A DNA stretch of 64,000 nt from JADGRB01 sp036267635. GTDB lineage: Bacteria > Myxococcota_A > Polyangia > Fen-1088. The notes below the pieces were generated by a model that did no database searches, had not been told where the DNA came from, and saw only the letters and a program-made list of their open reading frames with translations. The stretch lies in NCBI GenBank assembly GCA_036267635.1, contig DATAVR010000083.1, positions 1 to 64,000 on the forward strand, read 5' to 3'. Position numbers and translations under genes: made by a program. Below, piece by piece: positions 52,797 to 61,059 of this stretch (positions are counted from its first letter, which is position 1; each line of letters starts with the position of its first letter).

Positions 52797-53208
52797 CGCG
52801 CCGGGAGCGCCCTCGGAGGCCGAACGCGCGCGGCAGGAGCGCCCCGAGCGTGGTGCGTTGGGCGGCGCCGGTCGTCCCGGCGATCAACACCTCGGTCTCG
52901 GCGCCGCCGAGCTCGGCGATCACCTGCCGGCAGGCGCCGCAGGGGGAGGCGGGGGGCGAGGCGCCGGTCGCCACGGCGACGGCGCAAATGCGGCGGGCGC
53001 CAGCGGCCACGGCCGCCGCGATGGCGTTGCGTTCCGCGCAGACCGTGAGCCCGTAGGAGGCGTTCTCCAGGTTGCAGCCGACCGAAACGCGTCCGCGCTC
53101 GTCGAGCACGGCCGCGCCGACCGCGAACTTCGAGTAGGGGGCGTGGGCCCGGCGGCGGACGGCGCGCGCGGCCGCCACCAGCGCGGTCCGCTCCGCCGCC
53201 GCGCTCAC
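52789..53208 (-). CDS. cdd: Cytidine deaminase
   Basis: This enzyme deaminates cytidine and deoxycytidine. The zinc site is complete: TVCAERNAIAAAVA supplies Cys and catalytic Glu, and SPCGACRQVIAE the other two Cys. The 139-residue length is the homotetrameric form. It is the last gene of a five-gene nucleoside salvage operon on the minus strand, starting at a GTG that overlaps the previous stop (GTGA). Confidence 0.95.
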   Translation of the reverse strand: MSAAAERTALVAAARAVRRRAHAPYSKFAVGAAVLDERGRVSVGCNLENASYGLTVCAERNAIAAAVAAGARRICAVAVATGASPPASPCGACRQVIAELGGAETEVLIAGTTGAAQRTTLGALLPRAFGLRGRSRRAT

Positions 53209-54062
53209 GGGGTGCCCAGGCCGCTCACGATGGCGGCGATGAGCCGCCCGAGCGCGTCGGTGCCGGCGGCCGCGGCGCGGGTGACGTCCTCGTGGCGCAG
53301 CGGTCCGGGGCTGACGCCGGCCGCCAGGTTGGCGACCAGCGACAGCCCGAGCACCGCCAGCCCGGCGTGCCGCGCCGCGATCACCTCGTGCACCGTCGAC
53401 ATTCCGACGAGGCCAGCGCCCAGGGTCCGCAGGAGGCGCACCTCGGCCGGCGTCTCGTAGGCGGGGCCGGCCATGCCGGCGTAGATCGCTTCGTGCAAGG
53501 GGCGGCCGATCGCCTTGGGCGCCGCCGCCACCGCCAGCGCGCGCAGCTTGGGATCATAAGCGTCGGTCATGTCGACGAAGCGCGGGCCGAGCCGCTCGTC
53601 GTTGGTCCCGGTGAGCGGCGACCCCGACGTGAGGTTGATGTGGTCGGAGATGGCGACGATCTCGCCGGGAGCGAACGCCGGATCGACCGCGCCGGAGGCG
53701 TTGGTGACGATCAGCGTGCGCACGCCGAGCGCCGCCACGACGCGCACGCCGAACCCCACCTCCGACGGAGGATAGCCTTCGTAGCCGTGGACGCGGCCGC
53801 AGAGCAGCAGCACCGTCTTGTCCCCGGTCGCTCCGCCAAGCTTGCCCGCCACCAACCGCCCGGGGTGGCCGGCCACCGTCGTCTCGGGGAAGCAGGGGAG
53901 CGACGCGTACGGCACCCGGCGCGCGTCGGTGAGCCGATCGGCCACGCCGCCCAGGCCGGAGCCGAGCACGACGGCGGCCGTCGGCGTATCGAGCTCGAGC
54001 TGCTCGGCGACGGCGCGCGCCGCAGCCTGTACCCGTTCGAACAGCGGCGCGCCCAGCTTCAT
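53205..54062 (-). CDS. Purine nucleoside phosphorylase, trimeric type
   Basis: The enzyme splits purine nucleosides with phosphate. The 285-residue sequence shows VVLGSGLGGVADRL, TVAGHPGRLVAGK (phosphate site), CGRVHGYEGY, VTNASGAVDPAF, and AGPAYETPAEVRLL followed by MSTVHEVIAARH. The pattern is that of the low-molecular-mass trimeric family (inosine/guanosine preference) rather than the DeoD hexamers. Its ATG directly follows the alpha/beta hydrolase stop with no gap. Confidence 0.93.
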   Translation of the reverse strand: MKLGAPLFERVQAAARAVAEQLELDTPTAAVVLGSGLGGVADRLTDARRVPYASLPCFPETTVAGHPGRLVAGKLGGATGDKTVLLLCGRVHGYEGYPPSEVGFGVRVVAALGVRTLIVTNASGAVDPAFAPGEIVAISDHINLTSGSPLTGTNDERLGPRFVDMTDAYDPKLRALAVAAAPKAIGRPLHEAIYAGMAGPAYETPAEVRLLRTLGAGLVGMSTVHEVIAARHAGLAVLGLSLVANLAAGVSPGPLRHEDVTRAAAAGTDALGRLIAAIVSGLGTP

Positions 54063-54848
54063 CTATGCCTCTCCCTTCGACGCCGTCGCCAGGAAAGTCG
54101 TCAAGGCGCGCTCGAACGGGCCGGGCGCCTCGACGTGCGACAGATGCCCGGCGCCGGGGATCGGGACGAACGTCGCTCCGGCGATCGCGCCGGCCATCTG
54201 CTGCATGTCGTCGGCCGGGGTCACCTGGTCGGCGACGCCGCGGATGACCAGCGTCGGGACGCCGATGGCGGCGAGCTCGCCGCGGCGATCGGGCCGATCG
54301 CGCAGGGCTTCGATACCGGCGATCAGGCTGGCCGCGCGGGTCTCGGCGCGCGCGCGCAGGAATGCGACCAGCGCCGCGGGGGCCGACGGGGAGAGCAGCC
54401 GCGCCAGGCTGCCGGCCAGGTACGGCTCCGAGCCGGTGGTCCTGATGCGCGCGATCGCGCCGTCGCGCGCGGCGCGGGTCTCGGCGCTGTCGGCCGCGGC
54501 GCGGGTGTCGCAGAGGACCAGCGCCGCGAGGCGTGTCGGGTGGCGGAGGGCGAAGGCGAGCGCCGTGTAGCCGCCCATCGACATCCCGAGGACCGCGACG
54601 CGGGGGACGTCGAGGTGATCGAGCAGGGAGGCCAGATCGTCAGCCAGATCGGCGATGGCGTAGCCGCCGCCGAGCGGCGTTTCGCCGAAGCCGCGCCCGT
54701 CGACGGAGATGACCCGGTGGTCGCTGGCCAGCACCTCGGCGAGGTCGGCCCAGATGTCGCGTGCGAATGGGAAAGGGTGGAGGAGTACCACCGGCGATCC
54801 GGTGCCGCGCTCGTCGTATCCGACCGGCCTTGTCCCTGGGCTCAGCAT
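54063..54848 (-). CDS. Alpha/beta hydrolase inside the nucleoside operon
   Basis: The 261-residue hydrolase has VVLLHPFPFARDIW, the elbow GMSMGGYTAL, an acid near VIRGVADQVTP and AGHLSHVEAP. It resembles 3-oxoadipate enol-lactonase-type enzymes, though substrate specificity in this group cannot be read from sequence. Its place between deoA and the purine phosphorylase, with a 22-base gap before and zero gap after, makes co-expression nearly certain. A role in nucleoside metabolism is otherwise unsupported. Confidence 0.88.
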   Translation of the reverse strand: MLSPGTRPVGYDERGTGSPVVLLHPFPFARDIWADLAEVLASDHRVISVDGRGFGETPLGGGYAIADLADDLASLLDHLDVPRVAVLGMSMGGYTALAFALRHPTRLAALVLCDTRAAADSAETRAARDGAIARIRTTGSEPYLAGSLARLLSPSAPAALVAFLRARAETRAASLIAGIEALRDRPDRRGELAAIGVPTLVIRGVADQVTPADDMQQMAGAIAGATFVPIPGAGHLSHVEAPGPFERALTTFLATASKGEA

Positions 54849-54870
54849 GCGCGGGTCAAAGCTACCCCAC

Positions 54871-56196
54871 TCACCCGAGGGTCTCCAGCACCAGCGGCGT
54901 CGGCCGGGGCGCGCGCGGTCCGACCTGGAACGCGCGGCCGAAGAACGCCGCGGCGGCGTCGGCGCGGGCCTCGTCGTCGTAGTGGATCGTGCAGAGCGCG
55001 TCGCCGCGCGAGACTGACGTCCCGACCTTGGCTTGCAGCAGGATCGCCGCGCCCGGTGCGATGCGGTCCTCCTTGCGCAGCCGGCCTGCGCCGAGCAGCG
55101 TCGCGGCGCGCCCGAGGAGGCCGGCGTCGGCGCGGATGACCACCCCGGCTCGCGTCGCGCGAATCACCCGCTGGCGGCGGGCGCGCGGGAGGCGCGCCGG
55201 ATCGTCGACCACGCGCGGGTCGCCCCCCTGCAGGCGGACGCCGAGCGCGAAGCGTTCCAACCCGGCGCCGCTGGCGATCGCCCGTTCGATCCGTCGGGTG
55301 CCGTCGCGCAGATCGCGCGCCTTGCCGCCCAGCACCAGCATCTCGGCGCCGAGCCGCACCGTCAGCGCGCGCACGTCGGAGGGACCGCCGCCGCGGAGGA
55401 CGTCGATCGCCTCGCGCACCTCGACGGCATTGCCGATGGCGGCGCCGAGCGGCTGGTCCATGTCCGAGAGCAGAGCGCGGACGCGCAGGCCGAGCCGTCC
55501 GCCGAGACCGATGAGCGCGCGCGCCAGGGTCCGGGCCCGGCTGCGCGCCGGGAGAAACGCGCCGCTGCCGACCTTGACGTCCATCATCAGCGCGCCGGCC
55601 CCTTCGGCGATCTTCTTGGAGAGGATCGAGGAGGCGATGAGCGGGATCGACTCGACCGTCGCGGTCGCGTCGCGCAGGGCGTAGAGCAGGCGGTCGGCGG
55701 GTGCCAGGCGCGCGCTCTGTCCCGCCAGCACGAAGCCGGCCTGGGCCAGCACGCGGCGGAAGGCGGCTGGCTCGAGCGCGGTGCGGAAGCCGGGGATCGT
55801 CTCCAGCTTGTCGAGGGTGCCGCCGGTGTGGCCGAGCGCCCGACCCGCCATCATCGGGACGTAGAGCCCAGCGGCGGCGCAGAGCGGGGCGAGGCAGAGG
55901 GAGATCTTGTCGCCGACGCCCCCGGTCGAGTGCTTGTCGACGGTCGGGCCGGGGAGCGCCGACCAGGCGAGGCGCTCGCCGGAGTCGATCATCGCGCGGG
56001 TCCAGGTGACGAGCTCGCGCGGGCCGAGGCCGCGCCAGACGATCGCCATCAGCAGCGCAGCGAGCTGGTAGTCGGGGACGGTGCCGCGCACGGCCCCCGC
56101 GATCAACGCCTCGATCTCACCGTCGGTGAGCGCGCGGCCGTCGCGCTTCTTGGCGATGAGGCCGGGGACGGCGAGAGGGACGTGCGTCTTCTTCAT
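54871..56196 (-). CDS. deoA: Thymidine / pyrimidine-nucleoside phosphorylase
   Basis: DeoA phosphorolyses thymidine and related nucleosides. The 441-residue sequence has VDKHSTGGVGDKISL, the signature block GRALGHTGGTLDKLE, LMMDVKVGSGAFLP, and a C-terminal lyase-type beta domain. Which of thymidine or general pyrimidine specificity applies is not decided. The start shares a base with the deoB stop (TGATG). The N-terminal VPGLIAKKRDGRAL is the usual opening. Confidence 0.93.
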   Translation of the reverse strand: MKKTHVPLAVPGLIAKKRDGRALTDGEIEALIAGAVRGTVPDYQLAALLMAIVWRGLGPRELVTWTRAMIDSGERLAWSALPGPTVDKHSTGGVGDKISLCLAPLCAAAGLYVPMMAGRALGHTGGTLDKLETIPGFRTALEPAAFRRVLAQAGFVLAGQSARLAPADRLLYALRDATATVESIPLIASSILSKKIAEGAGALMMDVKVGSGAFLPARSRARTLARALIGLGGRLGLRVRALLSDMDQPLGAAIGNAVEVREAIDVLRGGGPSDVRALTVRLGAEMLVLGGKARDLRDGTRRIERAIASGAGLERFALGVRLQGGDPRVVDDPARLPRARRQRVIRATRAGVVIRADAGLLGRAATLLGAGRLRKEDRIAPGAAILLQAKVGTSVSRGDALCTIHYDDEARADAAAAFFGRAFQVGPRAPRPTPLVLETLG

Positions 56197-57401
56197 CAGA
56201 CGATCGCGTCCAGGAAGCTCTCCCCGTGGGCGAGCGGCGCGGCGCCGAGCACGGCGGCGATCGTCTGCCCGAGATCGCAGAACGAGCTCCGCGTCCCGAG
56301 CGGCACCGGGCGTACGCCGGGGCCGAAGGCGAGCAGCGGAACCCGCTCGCGCGTGTGGTCGGTGCCCGGCGTAGTCGGATCGTTGCCGTGATCGGCGGTG
56401 AGAAAGGCGACGTCGCCGGGGGCGAGCGCCGCCTCGAACGCCGGAAGCCAGGCGTCGAGCTCGCCGAGCGCCCGCGCGAACCCCGGCACGTCGTTGCGGT
56501 GGCCGTAGAGCATGTCGAAGTCGACCAGGTTGACGAACAGCAGGCCGCGGCCGAGCGTCGACAGCGCCTCCAGTGTGAGGCGCAGCCCGTCGGCGTTTCC
56601 TTCGCTGTGCAGCGAACGGGTGAGGCCGCGCCCGGCGAAGATGTCGGAGATCTTCCCGATGCCGACCACCTCGCGTCCGGCGTCGACCAGATGATCGAGG
56701 AGGGTCGGCGCCGGTGGCACCAGGGAGTAGTCGCGGCGATTGTAAGTGCGCCGGAAGGCACCCGGTGCGCCGACGAATGGGCGGGCGATCACCCGGCCGA
56801 TGCGGTGGCGATCGGCGATTACCCGCGCGGCCTCGCAGATCCGGTAGAGCTCGTCGAGCGGGACGATCTGCTCGTGCGCCGCGATCTGCAGGACCGAGTC
56901 GGCCGAGGTGTAGAGGATCAATGCGCCGGTCGCCAGGTGCTGCGGGCCGAGCTCGTCGATGATCGTCGTCCCCGACGCGGTCCTGTTGCCGAGCAGATCG
57001 CGTCCGGAGGCCGCCCGCAGCGCGTCGGTGATCGCCGGCGGAAACCCCTGCGGAAACGTCGGCATTGCCTCCTCGGTGACGAGCCCCGCCATTTCCCAGT
57101 GCCCAGTGATGGTGTCCTTTCCGGACGAAGCTTCCCGCATCGCGCCCCAGGCGCCGCGCGGCGAGGCGGTGGGCGGAACGCCGGCGATCGCCGTCAGCGC
57201 CCCGAGCCCGAGCGCTTCGAGATTCGGCAGCCGCAGCCCGGCGACGGAGCGCGCGATGTTCCCCAGCGTGTCGGCCCCCGCGTCACCGTAGGCCGCCGCG
57301 TCGGGCGCGCCGCCGCAACCGACGCCGTCCGCAACCAGAATGACGGCGCGATGAAAAGGGGGCACACCATGACTCTGCACCGGCCGATGACTCATTACCA
57401 T
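56196..57401 (-). CDS. deoB: Phosphopentomutase
   Basis: DeoB interconverts (deoxy)ribose-1-phosphate and ribose-5-phosphate, joining nucleoside breakdown to central metabolism. Motifs are HRAVILVADGVGCGGAPDAA (metal ligand Asp), SSGKDTITGHWEM (phosphorylated Thr region), and the C-terminal TADHGNDPTTPGTDHTRE metal cluster. The start is uncertain: ATG codons at 57401 and 57395 and a GTG at 57365 are possible, and no ribosome binding site is evident. The 57401 ATG sits inside a 14-bp palindrome that probably regulates vapBC. Confidence 0.9.
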   Translation of the reverse strand: MVMSHRPVQSHGVPPFHRAVILVADGVGCGGAPDAAAYGDAGADTLGNIARSVAGLRLPNLEALGLGALTAIAGVPPTASPRGAWGAMREASSGKDTITGHWEMAGLVTEEAMPTFPQGFPPAITDALRAASGRDLLGNRTASGTTIIDELGPQHLATGALILYTSADSVLQIAAHEQIVPLDELYRICEAARVIADRHRIGRVIARPFVGAPGAFRRTYNRRDYSLVPPAPTLLDHLVDAGREVVGIGKISDIFAGRGLTRSLHSEGNADGLRLTLEALSTLGRGLLFVNLVDFDMLYGHRNDVPGFARALGELDAWLPAFEAALAPGDVAFLTADHGNDPTTPGTDHTRERVPLLAFGPGVRPVPLGTRSSFCDLGQTIAAVLGAAPLAHGESFLDAIV

Positions 57402-57407
57402 GGTAAT
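57394..57407. promoter_or_regulatory. 14-bp perfect palindrome, probable VapB operator
   Basis: ATTACCATGGTAAT is perfectly self-complementary and lies just upstream of the vapB GTG at 57416, covering the likely deoB start. TAATGT at 57404-57409 could serve as the vapB -10, which would make the mRNA almost leaderless. Binding by an AbrB-type antitoxin is inferred. Confidence 0.65.
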
Positions 57408-57415
57408 GTAACGGC

Positions 57416-57679
57416 GTGGCGCTGGCGCGGTCGCGGCTGACGGCTCAAGGGCAGATCTCGGTTCCTGCCGAGATCCGGCGGAAGCTCGGCCTCGGACCCG
57501 GGTCTGTCCTCGAGTGGGATCAAGAGGGGGATAAGATCGTCGTGCGCAGGGTCGGGCGATATACGTCCGACGAGATTCATAAGGCGCTTTTCCCCAACGG
57601 GCCGCCCGCGCCGCGGACCGTCGAGGAGATGGACGAAGGAATCCGCGAATACATGCGGAAAAAGCATGCACGCCGCTGA
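57416..57679 (+). CDS. vapB: Antitoxin VapB, AbrB type
   Basis: The 87-residue protein has the AbrB/SpoVT swapped-hairpin DNA-binding fold: SRLTAQGQISVPAEIRRKLG, LGPGSVLEWDQEGDKIVVRR. A C-terminal helical tail (VEEMDEGIREYMRKKHARR) would wrap the toxin. It overlaps vapC by 14 bases. The palindrome directly upstream fits autoregulation. The product begins at GTG and no ribosome binding site is visible. Confidence 0.9.
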   Translation: MALARSRLTAQGQISVPAEIRRKLGLGPGSVLEWDQEGDKIVVRRVGRYTSDEIHKALFPNGPPAPRTVEEMDEGIREYMRKKHARR

Positions 57680-58046
57680 CACCAACATCGTCGTCCGCGT
57701 CCTCGCGCGGGACGAGCGGCGTCAGGTCCGACAGGCCGAGGCGTTCGTCTCTGGTGGAGCCTGGATTTCACACCTCGTGCTGGCCGAGGCGATCCGGGTT
57801 CTCGCTTCGACCTACCGTCTTCCTTGCGGGGACCTCGCCGACACGATCGAGAAGCTGCTGAATCACCAGGATTTCGTGCTGGAGGATCCGCCCACCGTTG
57901 CGGCGGCGCTGACGCAATTTCGGTCTCGGCCAGCGTTGGGATTCTCCGACTGCCTGATCCTGGAGATCGCCCGCAAAGCCGGCCACCTGCCACTCGGCAC
58001 GTTCGATCGCGAGCTCGGGAAAATCGACGGCGCGCGCCGCCTCTGA
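57666..58046 (+). CDS. vapC: Toxin VapC, PIN-domain ribonuclease
   Basis: The 126-residue PIN domain keeps the four acidic residues for metal-dependent RNA cleavage: Asp5 (AADTNIVVRV), Glu41 (LAEAIRVL), Asp95 (GFSDCLIL) and Asp114 (GTFDREL). It therefore looks intact. VapC enzymes cut specific tRNA or rRNA and are blocked by VapB; the target here is unknown. It is convergent with dnaB, with about 30 bases between them. Confidence 0.92.
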   Translation: MHAADTNIVVRVLARDERRQVRQAEAFVSGGAWISHLVLAEAIRVLASTYRLPCGDLADTIEKLLNHQDFVLEDPPTVAAALTQFRSRPALGFSDCLILEIARKAGHLPLGTFDRELGKIDGARRL

Positions 58047-58078
58047 GTGGCCGTCCTGTACGGCGCCTGGGTCGGCGT

Positions 58079-59521
58079 CTACTCGCCCCAGCCGGGCTCG
58101 GGGTCGTCGGCGTAGTTCTCGAAGCGGGTGTATTCCTTGATGAAGGTCATCTTGACCGCGCCGGTGCCGCCGTTGCGGTGCTTGCCGACGATGATCTCCG
58201 CCATCGCCGTGGGGCTCCCCGCGTCGGGCGTGTCGCCGGAAACCATGTCTTCTCGGTGAATGAAGAGGACCATGTCGGCGTCCTGTTCGATGCTCCCCGA
58301 CTCGCGCAGGTCGGACAGGCGCGGTTTCCCCTCGCGCTTCTCGACCTCGCGGTTGAGCTGCGAGATGGCGATGATCGGGACCTTTAGGTCCTTGGCCAGC
58401 GCCTTCAACCCGCGCGAGATGTCGGCGATCTCCTGCTGCCGGTTGTCGTCGCGGCGGCTGCTGGCGCCACGTGCCAGCTGCAGGTAGTCGACCACGATGA
58501 GGCCGAGCGGCGGCGGGGGCGGGCGACCGTCGGCTGCCGGCGGCAGCGGCGGAAAGTACTTCGGATCACTCCGGAAGCGACGAGACTTGGCCCTGATCTC
58601 CATGATCGAGATCGCCGACGAGTCGTCGATCAGGATCGGCGCCGAGGCCAGCCGCCCCGAGGCGGGGTGAATCTTGTTTTTCCAGTCGGCGTATTCGAGA
58701 AAACCGCGCCGAATCTTCGAAGAGTCGATGCGCGCCTCGCCGGCCAGCATGCGCTCCATCAGTTCGTACTTCGACATCTCCAGCGAGAACAGCAGGCAGG
58801 GGATGTTGTGTTGCAGCGCCGCGTGCATGGCGACGTTGACCGCCCAGGAGGTCTTGCCGCCGCCGGGCCGCGCGGCGACGATGATCAGATTCTCGCGCTG
58901 GAGCCCGGCGGTCAGCTCGTCGAGCTTGGCGAACCCCGTCGGCACGCCGGTCACGGCTTTTCTTTCGGAGGTGCGCACCTCCAGGTTGTGCAGCACCTCC
59001 TCCATCAGATCGCCGGTGGCGGAGTAGGTCTCGCGGCGGTTCTGCTGCGCAACCTTGAACACCTTGGTCTCGGCCTCGTCGAGGAAGGTCTCGAACTCGC
59101 CGAAGTCGCCGTAGGCGGTCGACTGCACCTCGGCGCAGGCGGCGATGAGGCGGCGCAGCGTGGCCTTCTCGCGCACGATGCGCGCGTAGTGGAGCGCGTT
59201 CTCCGCGGTGGGGACGGCGTTGGCCAGCGCGGTCAGATACGACTCGCCCCCTTCGAGGCGCCCCAGCATGCCGCGCGTCTTCAGCTCGTCGGCCACCGCC
59301 ACGAAGTCGAGCGCCTGCCGTCGCTTGTCGATCGCCAGCATCGCCTCGAAGATTTCGCGGTGGACCGGCAGGAAGAAGTCGTCGACCTCCAGGTTCGTGC
59401 CGACCTCGTCGAACGCCGACGGCTTGATGAAGATCGCGCCCAGGACCGACTTCTCGGCCTCGATGTTGTGCGGCGGCGTGCGGGCCGCGGGCGCCGGATT
59501 CGAGCTGACCACCTCCAACAT
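58079..59521 (-). CDS. dnaB: Replicative DNA helicase DnaB
   Basis: DnaB unwinds DNA at the fork. The N-terminal domain has NIEAEKSVLGAIF, the linker has the usual ENALHYARIVREKATLR, and the RecA-like motor has Walker A ARPGGGKTSWA, LFSLEMSKYELMERML, Walker B LIVVDYLQL and the C-terminal LRESGSIEQDAD. Walker A reads PGGGKT rather than the common PSMGKT. The ATG at 59521 was chosen because a longer frame starting at TTG 59584 begins in the terminator T tract. The gene follows the rplI terminator on the same strand and therefore needs its own promoter. Confidence 0.95.
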   Translation of the reverse strand: MLEVVSSNPAPAARTPPHNIEAEKSVLGAIFIKPSAFDEVGTNLEVDDFFLPVHREIFEAMLAIDKRRQALDFVAVADELKTRGMLGRLEGGESYLTALANAVPTAENALHYARIVREKATLRRLIAACAEVQSTAYGDFGEFETFLDEAETKVFKVAQQNRRETYSATGDLMEEVLHNLEVRTSERKAVTGVPTGFAKLDELTAGLQRENLIIVAARPGGGKTSWAVNVAMHAALQHNIPCLLFSLEMSKYELMERMLAGEARIDSSKIRRGFLEYADWKNKIHPASGRLASAPILIDDSSAISIMEIRAKSRRFRSDPKYFPPLPPAADGRPPPPPLGLIVVDYLQLARGASSRRDDNRQQEIADISRGLKALAKDLKVPIIAISQLNREVEKREGKPRLSDLRESGSIEQDADMVLFIHREDMVSGDTPDAGSPTAMAEIIVGKHRNGGTGAVKMTFIKEYTRFENYADDPEPGWGE

Positions 59522-59582
59522 CGGGTCGGTGATCCTACTCTCCCGAGCGGCCGCTTTGATCTTAAAGCGGTCGCTCGCTGGC

Positions 59583-59616
59583 AAAAAAAACGAGCGCTGC
59601 CGTGAAGCAGCGCTCG
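59583..59616 (-). terminator. Intrinsic terminator of the rpsF-rpsR-rplI operon
   Basis: A perfect 10-bp stem (CGAGCGCTGC with GCAGCGCTCG, loop CGTGAA) is flanked on the plus strand by eight A, giving a T8 tract on the minus strand after the stem. It lies 27 bases past the rplI stop and separates it from dnaB. Confidence 0.95.
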
Positions 59617-59642
59617 CTGTTTGTCCACGAGCCGGTGAAGCG

Positions 59643-60092
59643 CTAGTCCTCTTTCTTCACCACCCACACTTTGACGGTCGCGGTGACGCCGCGTCCCAGC
59701 TTGACCGCAACCTCCGCCAGGCCGAGCGCCTTGATCGGCTCGTCGAGGTGGATCTTCTTGGCGTCGACGATGACCCCCTTCTCCTTCAGGGCCTCGGCGA
59801 TGTCGCGTCCGGTGACCGAGCCGAACAGCTTGTCCTCCTCGCCGACGGCGCGCGCGATCGAGACCGCCACCTGCGAGAGGTTGTCGGCCTCGGATTGCGC
59901 CTCCTTGGCCAGCTTGGCGGTGCGCGCCGCGATGACCCGCTTCTCGTGCTCCACGCGCGCCACGTCGCTGGCGGTCGCTTTGATCGCGTGGCCCCGCGGC
60001 AACAGGAAGTTGCGCGCGTAGCCCTCTTTGACGCTCACCACCTCGCCCGACTTGCCGAGGTTGTCCATGTCGTCTCTCAGGATGACTTGCAT
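59643..60092 (-). CDS. rplI: 50S ribosomal protein L9
   Basis: The 149-residue protein has the full L9 signature: MQVILRDDMDNLGKSGEVV, VKEGYARNFLLPRG, and a C-terminal domain joined by a long helix, with IHLDEPIKALGLAEVAV. It lies four bases after rpsR and ends the run rpsF-rpsR-rplI before the terminator. No unusual features are seen. Confidence 0.97.
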   Translation of the reverse strand: MQVILRDDMDNLGKSGEVVSVKEGYARNFLLPRGHAIKATASDVARVEHEKRVIAARTAKLAKEAQSEADNLSQVAVSIARAVGEEDKLFGSVTGRDIAEALKEKGVIVDAKKIHLDEPIKALGLAEVAVKLGRGVTATVKVWVVKKED

Positions 60093-60096
60093 GGTC

Positions 60097-60387
60097 TCAC
60101 GCTCCCGTGACCGCGAACGGCATGAGCGCGATCATCCGCGCCCGGTTGACCGCCACGGCGATGGCGCGCTGATGCTTGGCGCAATTGCCGGTCAGGCGGC
60201 GCGGCACCAACTTGCCGCGGTCGGTGATGAAGTACTTGAGCAGCGAGGCGTCCTTGTAGTCGATCTTGATCGCCTCGTCCGCGCAGAACTTGCACTGCTT
60301 GCGGCGTCCGACGGGGCGCTTCTTGTCGTCGCCCCCCCGGCCGCCACGCTCGCCGCGCTCGCCTTTGCCTTCACTCTCGGTGGCCAT
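60097..60387 (-). CDS. rpsR: 30S ribosomal protein S18
   Basis: The 96-residue S18 keeps CKFCADEAIKIDYKD, LLKYFITDRGKLVPRRLTGN and CAKHQRAIAVAVNRAR. The paired Cys of CKFC and the Cys-His of NCAKH could bind zinc. A Gly/Arg/Glu-rich N-terminal extension (about 25 residues) precedes the core. It lies two bases downstream of rpsF. Confidence 0.96.
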   Translation of the reverse strand: MATESEGKGERGERGGRGGDDKKRPVGRRKQCKFCADEAIKIDYKDASLLKYFITDRGKLVPRRLTGNCAKHQRAIAVAVNRARMIALMPFAVTGA

Positions 60388-60389
60388 GA

Positions 60390-60986
60390 CTAACCATCCC
60401 CCCGGCCGCCGCGGCCCGGCTCGTCAACGCCGCCAAACACGGCCTCCTCGAAGTCGAACGCCCCTTCGTCGTCGTCGAACGGCGAGCGGACCTCCGCCTG
60501 GCCGGTGGCGATCGCTTCCTCATCGGGTCCTGGCGTGGAGGCCTTGGTGAAGGACTCCTCCGTCAGCTCGCTGGTGCGGGCCGCCGGATCGACGTTCTCC
60601 GCGATCTTCACCGAGTAGTAGCGGATGACCGAGTCGGTGAGCCGCAAGTTGCGCTCGACCTCTTCGACCAACCCGGCGGTGCCGAGGTAGGCGAAAAACA
60701 GGTAGATCCCCTTGAGCTGCTTCTTCACCTCGTAGGCCAGCTTCCGCTTGCCCCAGTTGTCCACCTTTAGGAGGGTCCCGCCGCCCGCCTCGATCACGCC
60801 GCGAACCTTGAGGTTCACCTGCGAGATGACGTCGGTGGTGCTGTCGGGACGCAGGATGTAGATGGTTTCGTACTCGCGTTTGCGGCCGGCGAGATCGCGG
60901 GCCGATCCCCGCCGTGCCGGTCCCGTCGCCAGGGGCGAGGGGGCTGCGCCGGCGCGCGTCGCCGGCTCCGTTCCTGTTGCGCTCAT
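60390..60986 (-). CDS. rpsF: 30S ribosomal protein S6 with extended ends
   Basis: The S6 core (about residues 36-130) has KREYETIYILRPDSTTDV, TLLKVDNWGKRKLAYEVKKQ and KGIYLFFAYLG. An extra N-terminus of about 35 residues is Ala/Pro/Arg-rich. The C-terminal tail of about 60 residues is acidic and contains Asp/Glu runs (SPFDDDEGAFDFEEAVFGG). Normal S6 has about 100-135 residues, so 198 is long. AGGAG lies four bases before the ATG, so the extended start appears genuine. Glutamylation-like modification of such tails is known in some bacteria and is not implied here. Confidence 0.9.
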   Translation of the reverse strand: MSATGTEPATRAGAAPSPLATGPARRGSARDLAGRKREYETIYILRPDSTTDVISQVNLKVRGVIEAGGGTLLKVDNWGKRKLAYEVKKQLKGIYLFFAYLGTAGLVEEVERNLRLTDSVIRYYSVKIAENVDPAARTSELTEESFTKASTPGPDEEAIATGQAEVRSPFDDDEGAFDFEEAVFGGVDEPGRGGRGDG

Positions 60987-61059
60987 GCTGTCTCCTTATG
61001 GGCTGTCGTTTCAGTTGTCCGTGTCGCCACGGGCAAGGAGGGTCGATCGTGCGTGACCA

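Noticed and set aside
59521..59584. Longer dnaB N-terminus from a TTG start
   Set aside because: The TTG lies in the T tract of the upstream terminator; ATG 59521 is the likely start.
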